Positions 55,515 to 63,914 of a DNA stretch of 64,000 nucleotides are shown here, piece by piece. The translations under genes were made by a program, and so were the position numbers. Below the pieces are notes generated by a model. It made no database searches and had not been told where the DNA came from. It saw only the letters and a list, made by a program, of their open reading frames with translations. The DNA comes from an uncultured Bacteroidia bacterium (GTDB lineage: Bacteria > Bacteroidota > Bacteroidia > NS11-12g > UBA9320), in NCBI GenBank assembly GCA_943789165.1, contig CALSTB010000002.1:310001-374000 (forward strand), in the 5' to 3' direction. Position 1 is the stretch's first letter; each line of letters starts with the position of its first letter.

Positions 55515-56258
55515 TTATTCTGCTTTATTTCTTCCTTTTTTTCTCAATGACTCTCCTTTTAATTCGATTCGTTGTGCGTCATAAACAACTCTGTCTAAAA
55601 TGGCATCAGCAATGGTTTTATCTCCAATGATATCATGCCAAAGCGACACTGGTAATTGGGAGGTAAATATCGTTGATTTTTTACCATGTCTGTCTTCAAT
55701 GATGTCCATAAGTATCAGGCGTGATTGATGGTCAAAGGGCTGTATCCCAAAGTCATCCAAGATCAAAAGGTCTGTGCGTTCTAGGCGGATAAGTTCCTTG
55801 AGATCAGATCCGTCGGCTTTGGCCATTTTAATCTGGGCCAGCAAACGGGAAGTACTTGCATAAAGGACTTTGTATCTTTTTAAACAGGCTTGGTGTCCCA
55901 GAGCCGAAGCCAGATAGCTTTTTCCTGTACCCGTGCTTCCTGTGATGATAATGTTGCCGGCTCTTTTGAGGTAGTCGGATTCGGCTAAACGAAGTATCTG
56001 GTTTTTGTCGATGCCGCGTTCTTGGGTAAAGACAACTTGTTCAATGTTGGCTTGGTATCGGAACTTCGCGTTGCGCAAAGTTCGGTCAACGGCCCTGTTT
56101 TGTCGGTCATCCCACTCTTGATCTATCAGATGGCGGAGTAGCTCATCTGCCGTTAGGTTTGAAAGAGATTGATTTTCTAAAGCCATTTTTAAGCCTCGTT
56201 GCATGCCGTAAAGCTTCATATGCTTCATTTTTTCGAGTGTTTGTTCTGTGTTTGTCAT
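55515..56258 (-). CDS. istB: IS21-family helper ATPase IstB
   Basis: 247 residues, AAA+ fold related to DnaC. Walker A is GSTGTGKS, Walker B is LLILDDFG, and the sensor segment is FTSQLPVSLWH. IstB assembles on target DNA and activates the IstA transposase. It begins 4 bp after the istA stop. Confidence 0.95.
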   Translation of the reverse strand: MTNTEQTLEKMKHMKLYGMQRGLKMALENQSLSNLTADELLRHLIDQEWDDRQNRAVDRTLRNAKFRYQANIEQVVFTQERGIDKNQILRLAESDYLKRAGNIIITGSTGTGKSYLASALGHQACLKRYKVLYASTSRLLAQIKMAKADGSDLKELIRLERTDLLILDDFGIQPFDHQSRLILMDIIEDRHGKKSTIFTSQLPVSLWHDIIGDKTIADAILDRVVYDAQRIELKGESLRKKGRNKAE

Positions 56259-56262
56259 TGTG

Positions 56263-57825
56263 TTATTTATAATGTTTGTTACCTCTGATGTTGTTGTGCT
56301 CCGGTGTATGTTTGTCCTCGGGGGGCTTCTCGGTGGCGGGGTCGATTTGATCGAGCTTCTTGGTTAAGATGTCTTGGATTACCCCATAGTTAAAAGTGCC
56401 GTATTCTGTAGCCCTTTGGCATGCCTTGGAAAGGCGGTCAACACCAACTTTGAAAGACAAGTTTAGGATGCCGTTACAGGCCTTAAACCCTTGTTCAGGA
56501 TATGGTTTATGTTCCATTACCTTCTCCATATATAAACCAATTGTCTCGGATAATGCCTTTCCTTTATTGACAAAGAAATCTGGATTCCAGTCGCTCATAA
56601 ACTTGTGTTTTGAGGCCATGTGTTCCTCAAGGGTCGTGTATCGATTCTTGCGATAGTTGCGGCCATGCATGGCGATAAGTTCATATTTGTAATACACCTC
56701 CACCTGATCTGAGGTGAATAATACTTTGACTTTCTTACCAATATAAGTGTGAGGTACACTGTAAAAATGCCTATCTATTGAAAGGGATACATGTCCGTTC
56801 TTCATCACCGTAGCAGTTTTACTATGGCGCATTTCGTAAGGTATTACTGGGAGATTTGTAAGGGTCTGACGTTCATCTTCCTCAAAACGCTCACGTCTAC
56901 TTTCTTGGCCTTTAAGGGGCATCAGATTGTATACATTACACAAGGCTAGTATGGCTTCATTGAGCTGTTGGATGCTGGTAAATTGTTGGTCATCCAAAGG
57001 GATGAATATGCGCTGATAAATCAACTTTACAGCGCCCTCAACAAGTGCCTTGTCTTTGGGTTTATATGCTCTGGCTGGAAGTACAGCCGTGGAGTAATGC
57101 TCGCTAAAACTCTCAAAGGCCTGATTTAACCTAGGTTCGTATTTGCTGCTTTTTATTACCGCAGCCTTAAGATTGTCGGTAACAATTGCCCTTGGGGCGC
57201 CACCGAGATACTCTAAACACAGACGATTGCAGTTAATAAAATCCTCCGTGCTTTGCGTTCTGCAAGCATATACAAAGGTAAGTTGACTGCATCCCAATAT
57301 GCCAACAAATACCTCCACAGCAGTTATCTCACCAGTATCAATGTCAACAATCGATAACTTATTTCCTGTATAATCCACAAAAAGCTTGTCGCCTGCTTTG
57401 TGTTCAAGGTGCATCGTGCCATTACTAATTTTGAGATATTCCCGTAGGTATTGGCCAAACTGAGTTCGTTGGTAGTAGTCTGTCTCCGATATTTTGTACT
57501 TTGCCCATTGAAGATCGATGGTCATACCCCGCTTTCGCAGCGCCTTTACCACCTCTGGTAACAATTTTTGCAGACGATCAAAGCGAGGATCTTGCCTGAT
57601 TAATTCATTGGACTGAGATGCGCCAAAGAGCCTATGCACCTCATATTCCTTTAATTCTGATAAAGCTTCCCAGGTCATAGAGAGTCCATGAAAACGCCGT
57701 ACATATAGCTTAACAGTGTTTTTAGAGGTCTTGGTGAGCGCAGAGATGCGTTTTGAACCAAGGCCGTCAATGTGATAACGAATAATTTGTTTAATTCTTT
57801 GCATACTTATTGGATGGTTGGACAT
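56263..57825 (-). CDS. istA: IS21-family transposase IstA
   Basis: 520 residues from the ATG at 57825 (MSNHPISMQRIKQ); the open frame extends 16 codons further upstream. An N-terminal HTH (SKRISALTKTSKNTVKLYVRR) is followed by a DDE catalytic core with KLFVDYTG, VTDNLKAAV and the Glu of DKALVEGAVKL. The C-terminal beta-barrel is in the HFYSVPHTYIGKKVKV segment. Confidence 0.94.
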   Translation of the reverse strand: MSNHPISMQRIKQIIRYHIDGLGSKRISALTKTSKNTVKLYVRRFHGLSMTWEALSELKEYEVHRLFGASQSNELIRQDPRFDRLQKLLPEVVKALRKRGMTIDLQWAKYKISETDYYQRTQFGQYLREYLKISNGTMHLEHKAGDKLFVDYTGNKLSIVDIDTGEITAVEVFVGILGCSQLTFVYACRTQSTEDFINCNRLCLEYLGGAPRAIVTDNLKAAVIKSSKYEPRLNQAFESFSEHYSTAVLPARAYKPKDKALVEGAVKLIYQRIFIPLDDQQFTSIQQLNEAILALCNVYNLMPLKGQESRRERFEEDERQTLTNLPVIPYEMRHSKTATVMKNGHVSLSIDRHFYSVPHTYIGKKVKVLFTSDQVEVYYKYELIAMHGRNYRKNRYTTLEEHMASKHKFMSDWNPDFFVNKGKALSETIGLYMEKVMEHKPYPEQGFKACNGILNLSFKVGVDRLSKACQRATEYGTFNYGVIQDILTKKLDQIDPATEKPPEDKHTPEHNNIRGNKHYK

Positions 57826-57889
57826 TTTTACGTGTTGAGTGAACACGCAATTACACTCTGTCAAACCACTCAATACTTACTCAAAATCA

Positions 57890-57969
57890 GGGGGTCAGTT
57901 TAGCCCGACGAAAGGGGGTCAATTTGCTCCGATGAAAGGGGGTCTCATTCAGCCGACGGAAAGGGGTCA
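57890..57969. repeat. IS21 right-end IstA-site repeats (4 copies)
   Basis: GGGGGTC motifs begin at 57890, 57914 and 57938, and a GGGGTCA at 57963, so the period is 24-25 bp. Each copy is followed by a similar AT-rich then CCGACGAAA-like spacer. Confidence 0.8.
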
Positions 57970-57987
57970 ATTTCACCGTTTTCTCCA

Positions 57988-58075
57988 AACCAATACCGTT
58001 ACAGGTACTTCATTTAATAATCCTATAGAATTTTCTTTGCCTCAAACTACGGGTACAACTGAAGGTGTATGTGCA
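57988..58075 (+). pseudogene. Gene fragment between IS21 and IS3 remnant
   Basis: 88 bp with one open plus-strand frame reading NTVTGTSFNNPIEFSLPQTT, which resembles the start of a secreted-protein beta-domain in Bacteroidota. It has neither start nor stop. It is cut by IS21 on the left and by an IS3-type remnant on the right. The assignment is tentative. Confidence 0.35.
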
Positions 58076-58338
58076 GGAATAATTACTTTAGTCCTGGACA
58101 ATTGGAACAAAAACTTCAAGAATTTGTCTACTATTACAACTATAAACGCTGCCATGAATCATTGCAGAACGTAACTCCTGCTGAGGTATACTATGGTAAA
58201 GCAAAACAGAAGTTAAAGCAAAGAAGTAAAACGAAAATTAGAACACTAAAAGCGAGAAAAATGCAGTATCAAAAATTAAACTTAACTTAGCAACAAACTC
58301 TATCTTATTTTTTTAACTTAAAAGTTCAAATTTGGCTG
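58076..58338 (+). pseudogene. 3' remnant of a second IS3-family transposase gene plus its terminal repeat
   Basis: The frame from about 58076 to the TAG at 58290 encodes the last 70 residues of an OrfB (NYFSPGQLEQKLQEF, HESLQNVTPAEVYYG, RTLKARKMQYQK), clearly homologous to the intact OrfB C-terminus at 50436. After the stop, the sequence continues to resemble the intact element's end, including AACTTAAAAGTTCAAATTT, and finishes near GGCTG at 58338. The catalytic core is gone. At the nucleotide level the two copies are only moderately similar, so it is a different, older element. Confidence 0.8.
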
Positions 58339-58339
58339 G

Positions 58340-58547
58340 CGACATACACCTGCCTCTTTCTTTTGTGCATATTGGATTCAATCAATGGGCTAAACTTAAA
58401 CACCCATCGGTAGATGGTAGAATGATCAACGATTACTCCTCTTATTCATAATATTTCCGAGACATCACGATAACTCAAGGTAAATCTTAGTTTAAAGTAG
58501 ACAGCTTGTAGAATTATTGATTTTGGATATCTATGACGCTTGAACAT
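58340..58547 (-). pseudogene. Truncated IS6-family transposase N-terminus
   Basis: The minus-strand frame from the ATG at 58547 reads MFKRHRYPKSIILQAVYF, then LSYRDVSEIL, an in-frame TGA at 58446-58448, then RGVIVDHSTIYRWV and FSPLIE. This is the N-terminal HTH of IS6/IS26-type transposases. The catalytic DDE part is missing, removed where the IS3 remnant abuts at about 58339. Non-functional. Confidence 0.78.
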
Positions 58548-58600
58548 TGAAGTAGTTTTCAATTACAAATCTAGAGATTTAGTAAATTGCCATAGTTAAT

Positions 58601-58611
58601 GCAACAGAACC
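58601..58611 (-). repeat. IS6-family terminal inverted repeat tip
   Basis: On the minus strand the sequence GGTTCTGTTGC lies 54 nt upstream of the truncated transposase start. It matches the well-known tip of IS6-family elements and marks the outer edge of this remnant. Confidence 0.65.
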
Positions 58612-58690
58612 CGGAATACAGCCTCTAACAAGGCGAGTTTTGGCTGCAACTTTGTATAATAAGGGGCTATTATCTCTAAGCATTCCTAGA

Positions 58691-58906
58691 TCATATCTTC
58701 AGACGAAGCAATAGTGAAATCACCAATAAGACAAAAGGACTGCCGTGCATTATAAAGTCGAACCAGTCCATCGGTGACATGCCATTGGCACCCCCTAAAA
58801 CCCACTTGATTTTACCCCATATATGTGGTTCTGGCACGAAAGGAGCAAGACCCAAAGTCAGAGACGCTAATAGAAAAAGTCTAGTATTATTTCTTATCTT
58901 TTTCAT
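58691..58906 (-). CDS. Small membrane protein of unknown function
   Basis: 71 residues. Two hydrophobic segments (LFLLASLTLGLAPF and SPFVLLVISLLLRL) flank a loop with Trp and Pro (PEPHIWGKIKWVLGG). It lies 21 bp downstream of a larger membrane protein in the same orientation and is probably cotranscribed with it. No family recognised. Confidence 0.65.
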   Translation of the reverse strand: MKKIRNNTRLFLLASLTLGLAPFVPEPHIWGKIKWVLGGANGMSPMDWFDFIMHGSPFVLLVISLLLRLKI

Positions 58907-58927
58907 TCTAGAATATTGAGCAATATG

Positions 58928-59611
58928 CTATGATTCTGGCATTTGTATTCCTTTGGTGAGTATGTAAACTCCCATTACTGCTAACCAAAGTGCTTTTACG
59001 TGAAACAATGGTTTGTAGATTTCAAAATTTACCGGAATAAATAGTATGACACACATAGCTACTAGACCAAAAATAATGGTAAACCAACCAAGCCAAGAAC
59101 TTACTATTTTCCATTTAACAAGTGCTGAACCTAAAAGTATAAATCCTACGCCAGAAAATATTCTTCCAAACCGAGTAAAGCAGGTTACATACTGATTTGT
59201 AAACCAAGTGCCATTTATATATTCCTCCATTTGTTCTGGAGTCATACCAGCTGTTCTGCCTACACCTTCAGCACCAAAATTGTAATAAAATGCAGCAGCT
59301 ATGGCTAAAGTAAATGTTCCAACTACAATCATACCTGCTCCAGGCAGTACGAGAATACGGTGTGGACTCCGTGCCGTCATAGATACGAGGGCGAAGATGG
59401 ATATACCCATGGTAACCCATCCAAAAATATGAACACGATACATCCAAATCCAAAACCACACATTTTCACCTATTTTAGCGAAGTCTCCAGCTTCTAAATA
59501 TTCCCCTATGTGATGTGGCATTATCACCCAACCTAGCCATAGAAGCAGTGATGCTACTATAAAGGCCCATCCAGTAAAAGAGGTTTCGAAATCTTTTTTA
59601 GTTACGTACAT
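58928..59611 (-). CDS. Six-helix membrane protein of unknown function
   Basis: 227 residues with about six membrane helices. Histidines sit at helix ends (VIMPHHIGEYL, YRVHIFGW, LFHVKALW), and a Met/Glu-rich loop of about 30 residues lies in the middle (MTPEQMEEYINGTWF). The pattern might suit cofactor binding, but I recognise no family. It is divergent from the molybdoenzyme gene, with 125 bp between starts. Confidence 0.7.
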   Translation of the reverse strand: MYVTKKDFETSFTGWAFIVASLLLWLGWVIMPHHIGEYLEAGDFAKIGENVWFWIWMYRVHIFGWVTMGISIFALVSMTARSPHRILVLPGAGMIVVGTFTLAIAAAFYYNFGAEGVGRTAGMTPEQMEEYINGTWFTNQYVTCFTRFGRIFSGVGFILLGSALVKWKIVSSWLGWFTIIFGLVAMCVILFIPVNFEIYKPLFHVKALWLAVMGVYILTKGIQMPES

Positions 59612-59736
59612 AATTTAAATAAATAATATGCAAGTGTAGGGAGTTAATTATTTCTGAATGTAACAATCGTTACTTTAGGCTTTTTTACCTACTCGTATAT
59701 TGCGATGTTTTTATTTACATTTAAGACCAAAAAATA

Positions 59737-60957
59737 GTGGAACGGAGAAAATTCATAAAACAAGCAGCATTAAGTTCATTTGCTACTCTTATTGGAACCG
59801 ATATTGTTTTTGGTTCTAAGTTGCTAGACGGGTATGTGCCTCTTGCTATGCAAGATCCTGATCCTTTCGCCTTGTTCAGTAAGGATAAAGGTATGGTTGT
59901 GTTGAATGATAAGCCGTGGAATATTGAAGCCACGGCAGATTTATTGGATGATAAGGTAACGCCTAACTCTTCTATGTTTATTAGAAACAATGGGAAGGTG
60001 CCAGAAGAGTTAGATGCCAGCACCTGGACGCTCACTATAGATGGAGAATCGGTGAGTACCAAGAAGACATATACTTTAGCAGATTTAAAATCCAAATTTC
60101 AGCATCACACGTATCAATTAGTTATAGAATGTGGAGGTAATGGTCGCAAGGAATTTGATCCGCCAGCTAAAGGGAACCAATGGGGAGTAGGAGCCATCCA
60201 CTGTGCTTCATGGACAGGAGTACGACTTAGTGATGTATTAAAAGACGCAGGAATTAAAGACGATGCAGTATATATTGGTTTTCATGCTGTGGATGTACAC
60301 TTAAGTGGAGACCCCGAGAAAGAACCTATTTCTAGAGGTTGCCCAATGTCTAAAGCTTTGCAGGATGAAACAATACTTGCATTCAAAATGAATGGTAAAA
60401 ATATTCCTAAGATTCATGGATATCCATTGCGACTAGTTGCTGGAGGATGGCCAGCTTCTGTGTCTGGAAAGTGGATTAACAGAATCAGTATTAGAAACAA
60501 GGTTCACGACGGCACAAAAATGAATGGGAAGGCTTACAGAGTTCCTTGTAAACCTGTAGCTCCAGGGGATAAGGTGAAGGATGAAGATATGTGCATCATC
60601 GAGTCTATGCCGGTTAAATCATTGATAACTTACCCTAAGAGTGGTGCATTGTTAAAAAAAGGAAAGACTTTAAAAATTAGAGGTCATGCTTGGGCAGGGG
60701 AGTTAGAAGTCGCTAAAATGGAATATTCAATAGATTTTGGTTCAACATGGAATGCATGTACGCTAGAAAAGCCAGTAAATCGATTGGCTTGGCAACATTT
60801 TACTTCTGAGATTGAATTCCCAAAAACGGGTTATTATGAAGTTTGGGCTAGGGCTACAGATACTAATGGAGTAGCTCAGCCGATGATTTTACCTGGATGG
60901 AATCCTAAAGGATATTTGAATAATGCTTGCCATAGAATTGCCTTAAAAGTGACTTAG
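59737..60957 (+). CDS. Sulfite-oxidase-family molybdoenzyme (sulfite dehydrogenase-like)
   Basis: 406 residues with a GTG start. The N-terminus has a twin-arginine signal (ERRKFIKQAALSSF), consistent with export of a folded cofactor-loaded enzyme. The molybdopterin domain contains the Mo-ligand cysteine in VIECGGNGRKEF, then WTGVRLSDVL and the HGYPLRLV segment. The C-terminal Mo-co dimerisation domain follows from about residue 290 (GHAWAGELEVAKMEYSID). It probably oxidises sulfite, or a similar substrate, in the periplasm and passes electrons to the cytochrome c encoded 1 bp downstream. Confidence 0.9.
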   Translation: MERRKFIKQAALSSFATLIGTDIVFGSKLLDGYVPLAMQDPDPFALFSKDKGMVVLNDKPWNIEATADLLDDKVTPNSSMFIRNNGKVPEELDASTWTLTIDGESVSTKKTYTLADLKSKFQHHTYQLVIECGGNGRKEFDPPAKGNQWGVGAIHCASWTGVRLSDVLKDAGIKDDAVYIGFHAVDVHLSGDPEKEPISRGCPMSKALQDETILAFKMNGKNIPKIHGYPLRLVAGGWPASVSGKWINRISIRNKVHDGTKMNGKAYRVPCKPVAPGDKVKDEDMCIIESMPVKSLITYPKSGALLKKGKTLKIRGHAWAGELEVAKMEYSIDFGSTWNACTLEKPVNRLAWQHFTSEIEFPKTGYYEVWARATDTNGVAQPMILPGWNPKGYLNNACHRIALKVT

Positions 60958-60958
60958 C

Positions 60959-61438
60959 ATGAAGGGTGAATCGAACACAAGCATACATGTTACTAAACTG
61001 ATCCGATTAATTAGGCTGTCAGTAGTACTTTTATTCGCCTTTATTGGCAGTATGATATTTTTTGTGTTTAGTCTTTCTATCAATTCTAGTCCTCAACCTA
61101 TAGAAACAGCTGTTTCAACAGAAGTATTGGATGACGCAGATTGGGATAAGATAGAAAATGGTATACATGTGAGGACAGGGTTGATAGATTCTGAAGGTTT
61201 GATGGCGGTCGTGTCTAATTGCACCAACTGTCACTCAGCAAAACTGCTTACTCAAAACAGGATGTCTGCTGACCAGTGGAATGAGACAATAAAATGGATG
61301 CAAGAAACGCAGAACTTGTGGGATCTTGGCGGTAACCAAGAAATTATAGTAAAATATTTAACAACCAATTATCCATATAAAAAGAAGGGTAGGCGTGCAA
61401 TTTTGTCGAATATAGAGTGGTATGAATTGGAAGATTAG
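60959..61438 (+). CDS. Membrane-anchored monohaem cytochrome c
   Basis: 159 residues. One N-terminal membrane anchor (LSVVLLFAFIGSMIFFVFSL) and one haem motif CTNCH at about residue 90, with the likely Met ligand in NRMSADQW. It follows the molybdoenzyme by 1 bp, as SorB follows SorA in sulfite dehydrogenases, so it probably takes electrons from that enzyme. Confidence 0.9.
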   Translation: MKGESNTSIHVTKLIRLIRLSVVLLFAFIGSMIFFVFSLSINSSPQPIETAVSTEVLDDADWDKIENGIHVRTGLIDSEGLMAVVSNCTNCHSAKLLTQNRMSADQWNETIKWMQETQNLWDLGGNQEIIVKYLTTNYPYKKKGRRAILSNIEWYELED

Positions 61439-61637
61439 CATACTATATGTGGTAGTCTTTTTCTTGGCTTGTAAACTTAAAGCAGTTAAGAAATGTACTC
61501 GAATATCAAGTTCTTATCTCATGGAATCAGAAGATTTGTTGCCTCTAGCAAAACTCATTACTACCCATAAAGGCATGATGGCTCTTGGGCGAAGTGACGC
61601 TACTTTGTTGGGGTGCCCTTTGACAAAGACAGTATAA
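61422..61637 (+). CDS. Possible small lipoprotein
   Basis: 71 codons starting with an ATG inside the last 17 bases of the cytochrome gene. The N-terminus is a short lipoprotein-like signal (ISILYVVVFFLAC). The rest has no known motif and may be a decayed or frame-disturbed gene. Kept because the intervening 200 bp hold nothing else and the coupling is tight. Confidence 0.4.
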   Translation: MNWKISILYVVVFFLACKLKAVKKCTRISSSYLMESEDLLPLAKLITTHKGMMALGRSDATLLGCPLTKTV

Positions 61638-61658
61638 CAAAACATTAAATAAACGTAA

Positions 61659-62531
61659 ATGAATAAATATCTTGACGCATTTGTAAATGCATTTAAAGGC
61701 ACAGTAGATTGGACTTGGAAATCCATCATTTTTGAGGTTCCCATGTACACCAACTATTTTTGGGGTTTAATAATCATCTCGGTTGCTGTCTGGTTGTTAG
61801 AAATAGCTTACCCCTGGAGAAAAGAACAATCAATAATCAGAAAAGATTTTTGGTTAGATGTTTTCTATATGTTCTTTAACTTCTTCATATTTTCAATAAT
61901 AATCAGTGGCGTATACACAACCTTGGGCCTTCTCTTTGCTGAGGTAAATATCACGGCTAAAAGTTTTGCAATTATCAATATTTCTGCGTGGTCACAGTGG
62001 GTGCAGCTATTTGTATTCTTTATTATTTTAGATTTTGTGCAGTGGTTTACGCACGTATTGCTACACAAATATCCTTTCCTTTGGAAGTATCACAAAGTAC
62101 ACCACAGTGTAAAAGAAATGGGATTTGCAGCTCACTTGAGATATCACTGGATGGAAAATGTGCTTTACAAACCATTAAAGACATTCGGAGTAATGATTCT
62201 AGGAGGTTTCGAACCAGAACAAGCATACATTGTTCACTTCATCACTATAACCATAGGTCATTTAAACCATGCTAATATTAAATTGTCTTGGGGCCCGCTT
62301 AAATATATATTTAACAATCCAGTAATGCACTTGTATCACCACGCTTACACGCTGCCAGAGGGCAAGTATGGTGTAAATTATGGTATTAGTCTAAGTCTTT
62401 GGGATTATATCTTTAAAACAGCTTATGTGCCTGAAGACAGTGGAACAATAGAAATAGGATTTAAAGGAGATGACAAGTTTCCTAAGGATTTTATAGGCCA
62501 AAGTATCTATGGTTTTGGAAGGGATAAATAG
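61659..62531 (+). CDS. Sterol desaturase / fatty acid hydroxylase family membrane protein
   Basis: 290 residues with four or five membrane helices. The eight-histidine di-iron pattern is present: HVLLH, HKVHH, and HLYHH, with HANIK between. Members hydroxylate or desaturate lipids using O2. The substrate cannot be told here. It is the last gene of the molybdoenzyme run, and a hairpin terminator follows. Confidence 0.9.
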   Translation: MNKYLDAFVNAFKGTVDWTWKSIIFEVPMYTNYFWGLIIISVAVWLLEIAYPWRKEQSIIRKDFWLDVFYMFFNFFIFSIIISGVYTTLGLLFAEVNITAKSFAIINISAWSQWVQLFVFFIILDFVQWFTHVLLHKYPFLWKYHKVHHSVKEMGFAAHLRYHWMENVLYKPLKTFGVMILGGFEPEQAYIVHFITITIGHLNHANIKLSWGPLKYIFNNPVMHLYHHAYTLPEGKYGVNYGISLSLWDYIFKTAYVPEDSGTIEIGFKGDDKFPKDFIGQSIYGFGRDK

Positions 62532-62550
62532 TTCCTTCCGATAGATTGAA

Positions 62551-62586
62551 AACCTGACTTAGTCACTGATTAAGTCAGGTTTTTTT
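62551..62586. terminator. Bidirectional hairpin terminator
   Basis: AACCTGACTTA / TAAGTCAGGTT stem with a 9-nt loop and a T-run to the right. It lies between convergent genes, and the stop codon of the glycosyltransferase is inside the stem. Confidence 0.85.
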
Positions 62587-63914
62587 ATGCCTGTACTAGT
62601 AGAAAATACTTCGTAAAAGAATACAGAATAGACAATCCCATATTCTATGAGTAAACCCCAATAACTATTAATATTTGAGTCATTTACGTACGTAAAATAG
62701 CTAAGGAAAATGACCAAACTCCAAACCAATGTAAATTTATATCTTGTGAATAAAGAGAGAAATAGAGGTGTAGCCAAATACCAAGGATGCATAGTAGTCG
62801 TAGTGAAAAAATAGAATACTAAAACATATAACATACTAATAATTAAGCCCTTATTCGTTTCATTCTTTTTTGAAAAGGCTGCCAGTATTACAAAGAGCAG
62901 TACAGTAAAAGACAAAATTTTACCAATAGTAGCAATCTCATTATAGCCCCTGTAGCTGTAGCCTATTTCTCTTATCAAGTAATAAATACTTGCGTTAAAT
63001 TCAAACTTTTGAAACCAAAGCGCTACTGTATTGGTATAGTTATGGACGAATTCTATAGATAAAAATGGTGCAAACAAAAGTACTGATGTGAAACCTACTA
63101 TAGCACAGAACAATATCCATTTCTTAAAACCCAATTTCTTAAAAAACAGCGGTAAGAAAATAAGGGGGATAAGCTTAATGGATATAGATAGAGCAAGGAC
63201 TAGCGCCGCCATTTTCCATTTGCTTTTGTGCAGTAGATACAGACTTAGAATAAGGAAAAAAACCATCACGGACTCAAAATGAAGATTGCCTGTAAGTTCT
63301 ATGACTACAAAAGGGTTTAGGATATACCAAAAGATTCTAGAAGTAGGGACTTGGAGGCTTTTGAGTAGTTTTTTGCCCACGAGTAATGTTCCAACATCAG
63401 CTAGAATAATAAGCACCCTCATTACAAGCACAGCCCCTGATATGCTGCGGCCTGAAAAGATACCCGCTATCACAAAGCATAGCTGATTCAGTGGTGGATA
63501 GTTGGTGTGATTTCCAGCACTAAGATGTCCCATTCCTTGGAATAACTCATTGGCTTGATGAATCGGGTATTTCCCTATATCGATAAATGATCCAGGTGTG
63601 TAGAGGTATGGATTAAGTCCTTCCAAAATCATTCTGCCATCCCAAATAAATCGATAAAAATCTTGAGACAAATTAGGGATTGCAATTATTAAAGTAACCC
63701 TAAACAGAATAGCGAGAAGAGTAAGTGATTTGAAATCATCTTGGAAATAATGTACAACTAAGAAGAATAAGCCAAATAAAACGGTATAAAGAACGCCGAG
63801 TTGTGCCAAATCCGTTCGCACATAGTGGTACGCAAAAAAATAATACGCGATGCAGCTAATTAAGCCAATCAGAAACAATAAGAAGCCTCTTTTATTTTTC
63901 CAAGATGACATCAT
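62559..63914 (-). CDS. MptB-like polyprenol-phosphate-mannose-type glycosyltransferase
   Basis: 451 residues with about eleven membrane helices. The first large loop has SQDFYRFIWDGRMILEGLNPY, with acidic catalytic candidates, and NHTNYPPLNQ, both typical of the GT-C fold MptB/ArnT-like family. It probably transfers a sugar from a lipid carrier on the outer face of the membrane. The start overlaps an upstream stop as ATGA. Confidence 0.82.
   Translation of the reverse strand: MMSSWKNKRGFLLFLIGLISCIAYYFFAYHYVRTDLAQLGVLYTVLFGLFFLVVHYFQDDFKSLTLLAILFRVTLIIAIPNLSQDFYRFIWDGRMILEGLNPYLYTPGSFIDIGKYPIHQANELFQGMGHLSAGNHTNYPPLNQLCFVIAGIFSGRSISGAVLVMRVLIILADVGTLLVGKKLLKSLQVPTSRIFWYILNPFVVIELTGNLHFESVMVFFLILSLYLLHKSKWKMAALVLALSISIKLIPLIFLPLFFKKLGFKKWILFCAIVGFTSVLLFAPFLSIEFVHNYTNTVALWFQKFEFNASIYYLIREIGYSYRGYNEIATIGKILSFTVLLFVILAAFSKKNETNKGLIISMLYVLVFYFFTTTTMHPWYLATPLFLSLFTRYKFTLVWSLVIFLSYFTYVNDSNINSYWGLLIEYGIVYSVFFYEVFSTSTGIKKPDLISD

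Larger units (their letters stand above)
55402..57987 (-). mobile_element. IS21-family insertion sequence
   Basis: Carries istA and istB on the minus strand. The ends form an inverted repeat of about 35 bp that includes AAAACGG and AAATTGACCCC followed by TTCCGTCG, starting with TGG at 55402 and closing with CCA at 57987. Subterminal TGACCCCC copies repeat every 24 bp. No target duplication is evident. Both ORFs look complete, so it may still be mobile. Confidence 0.88.

Noticed and set aside
57890-57969. Short repeats at regular 24-bp spacing, CRISPR-like at first sight
   Set aside because: The units are degenerate, the spacers are similar to each other, and matching inverted copies occur at the other IS21 end; they are transposase sites.
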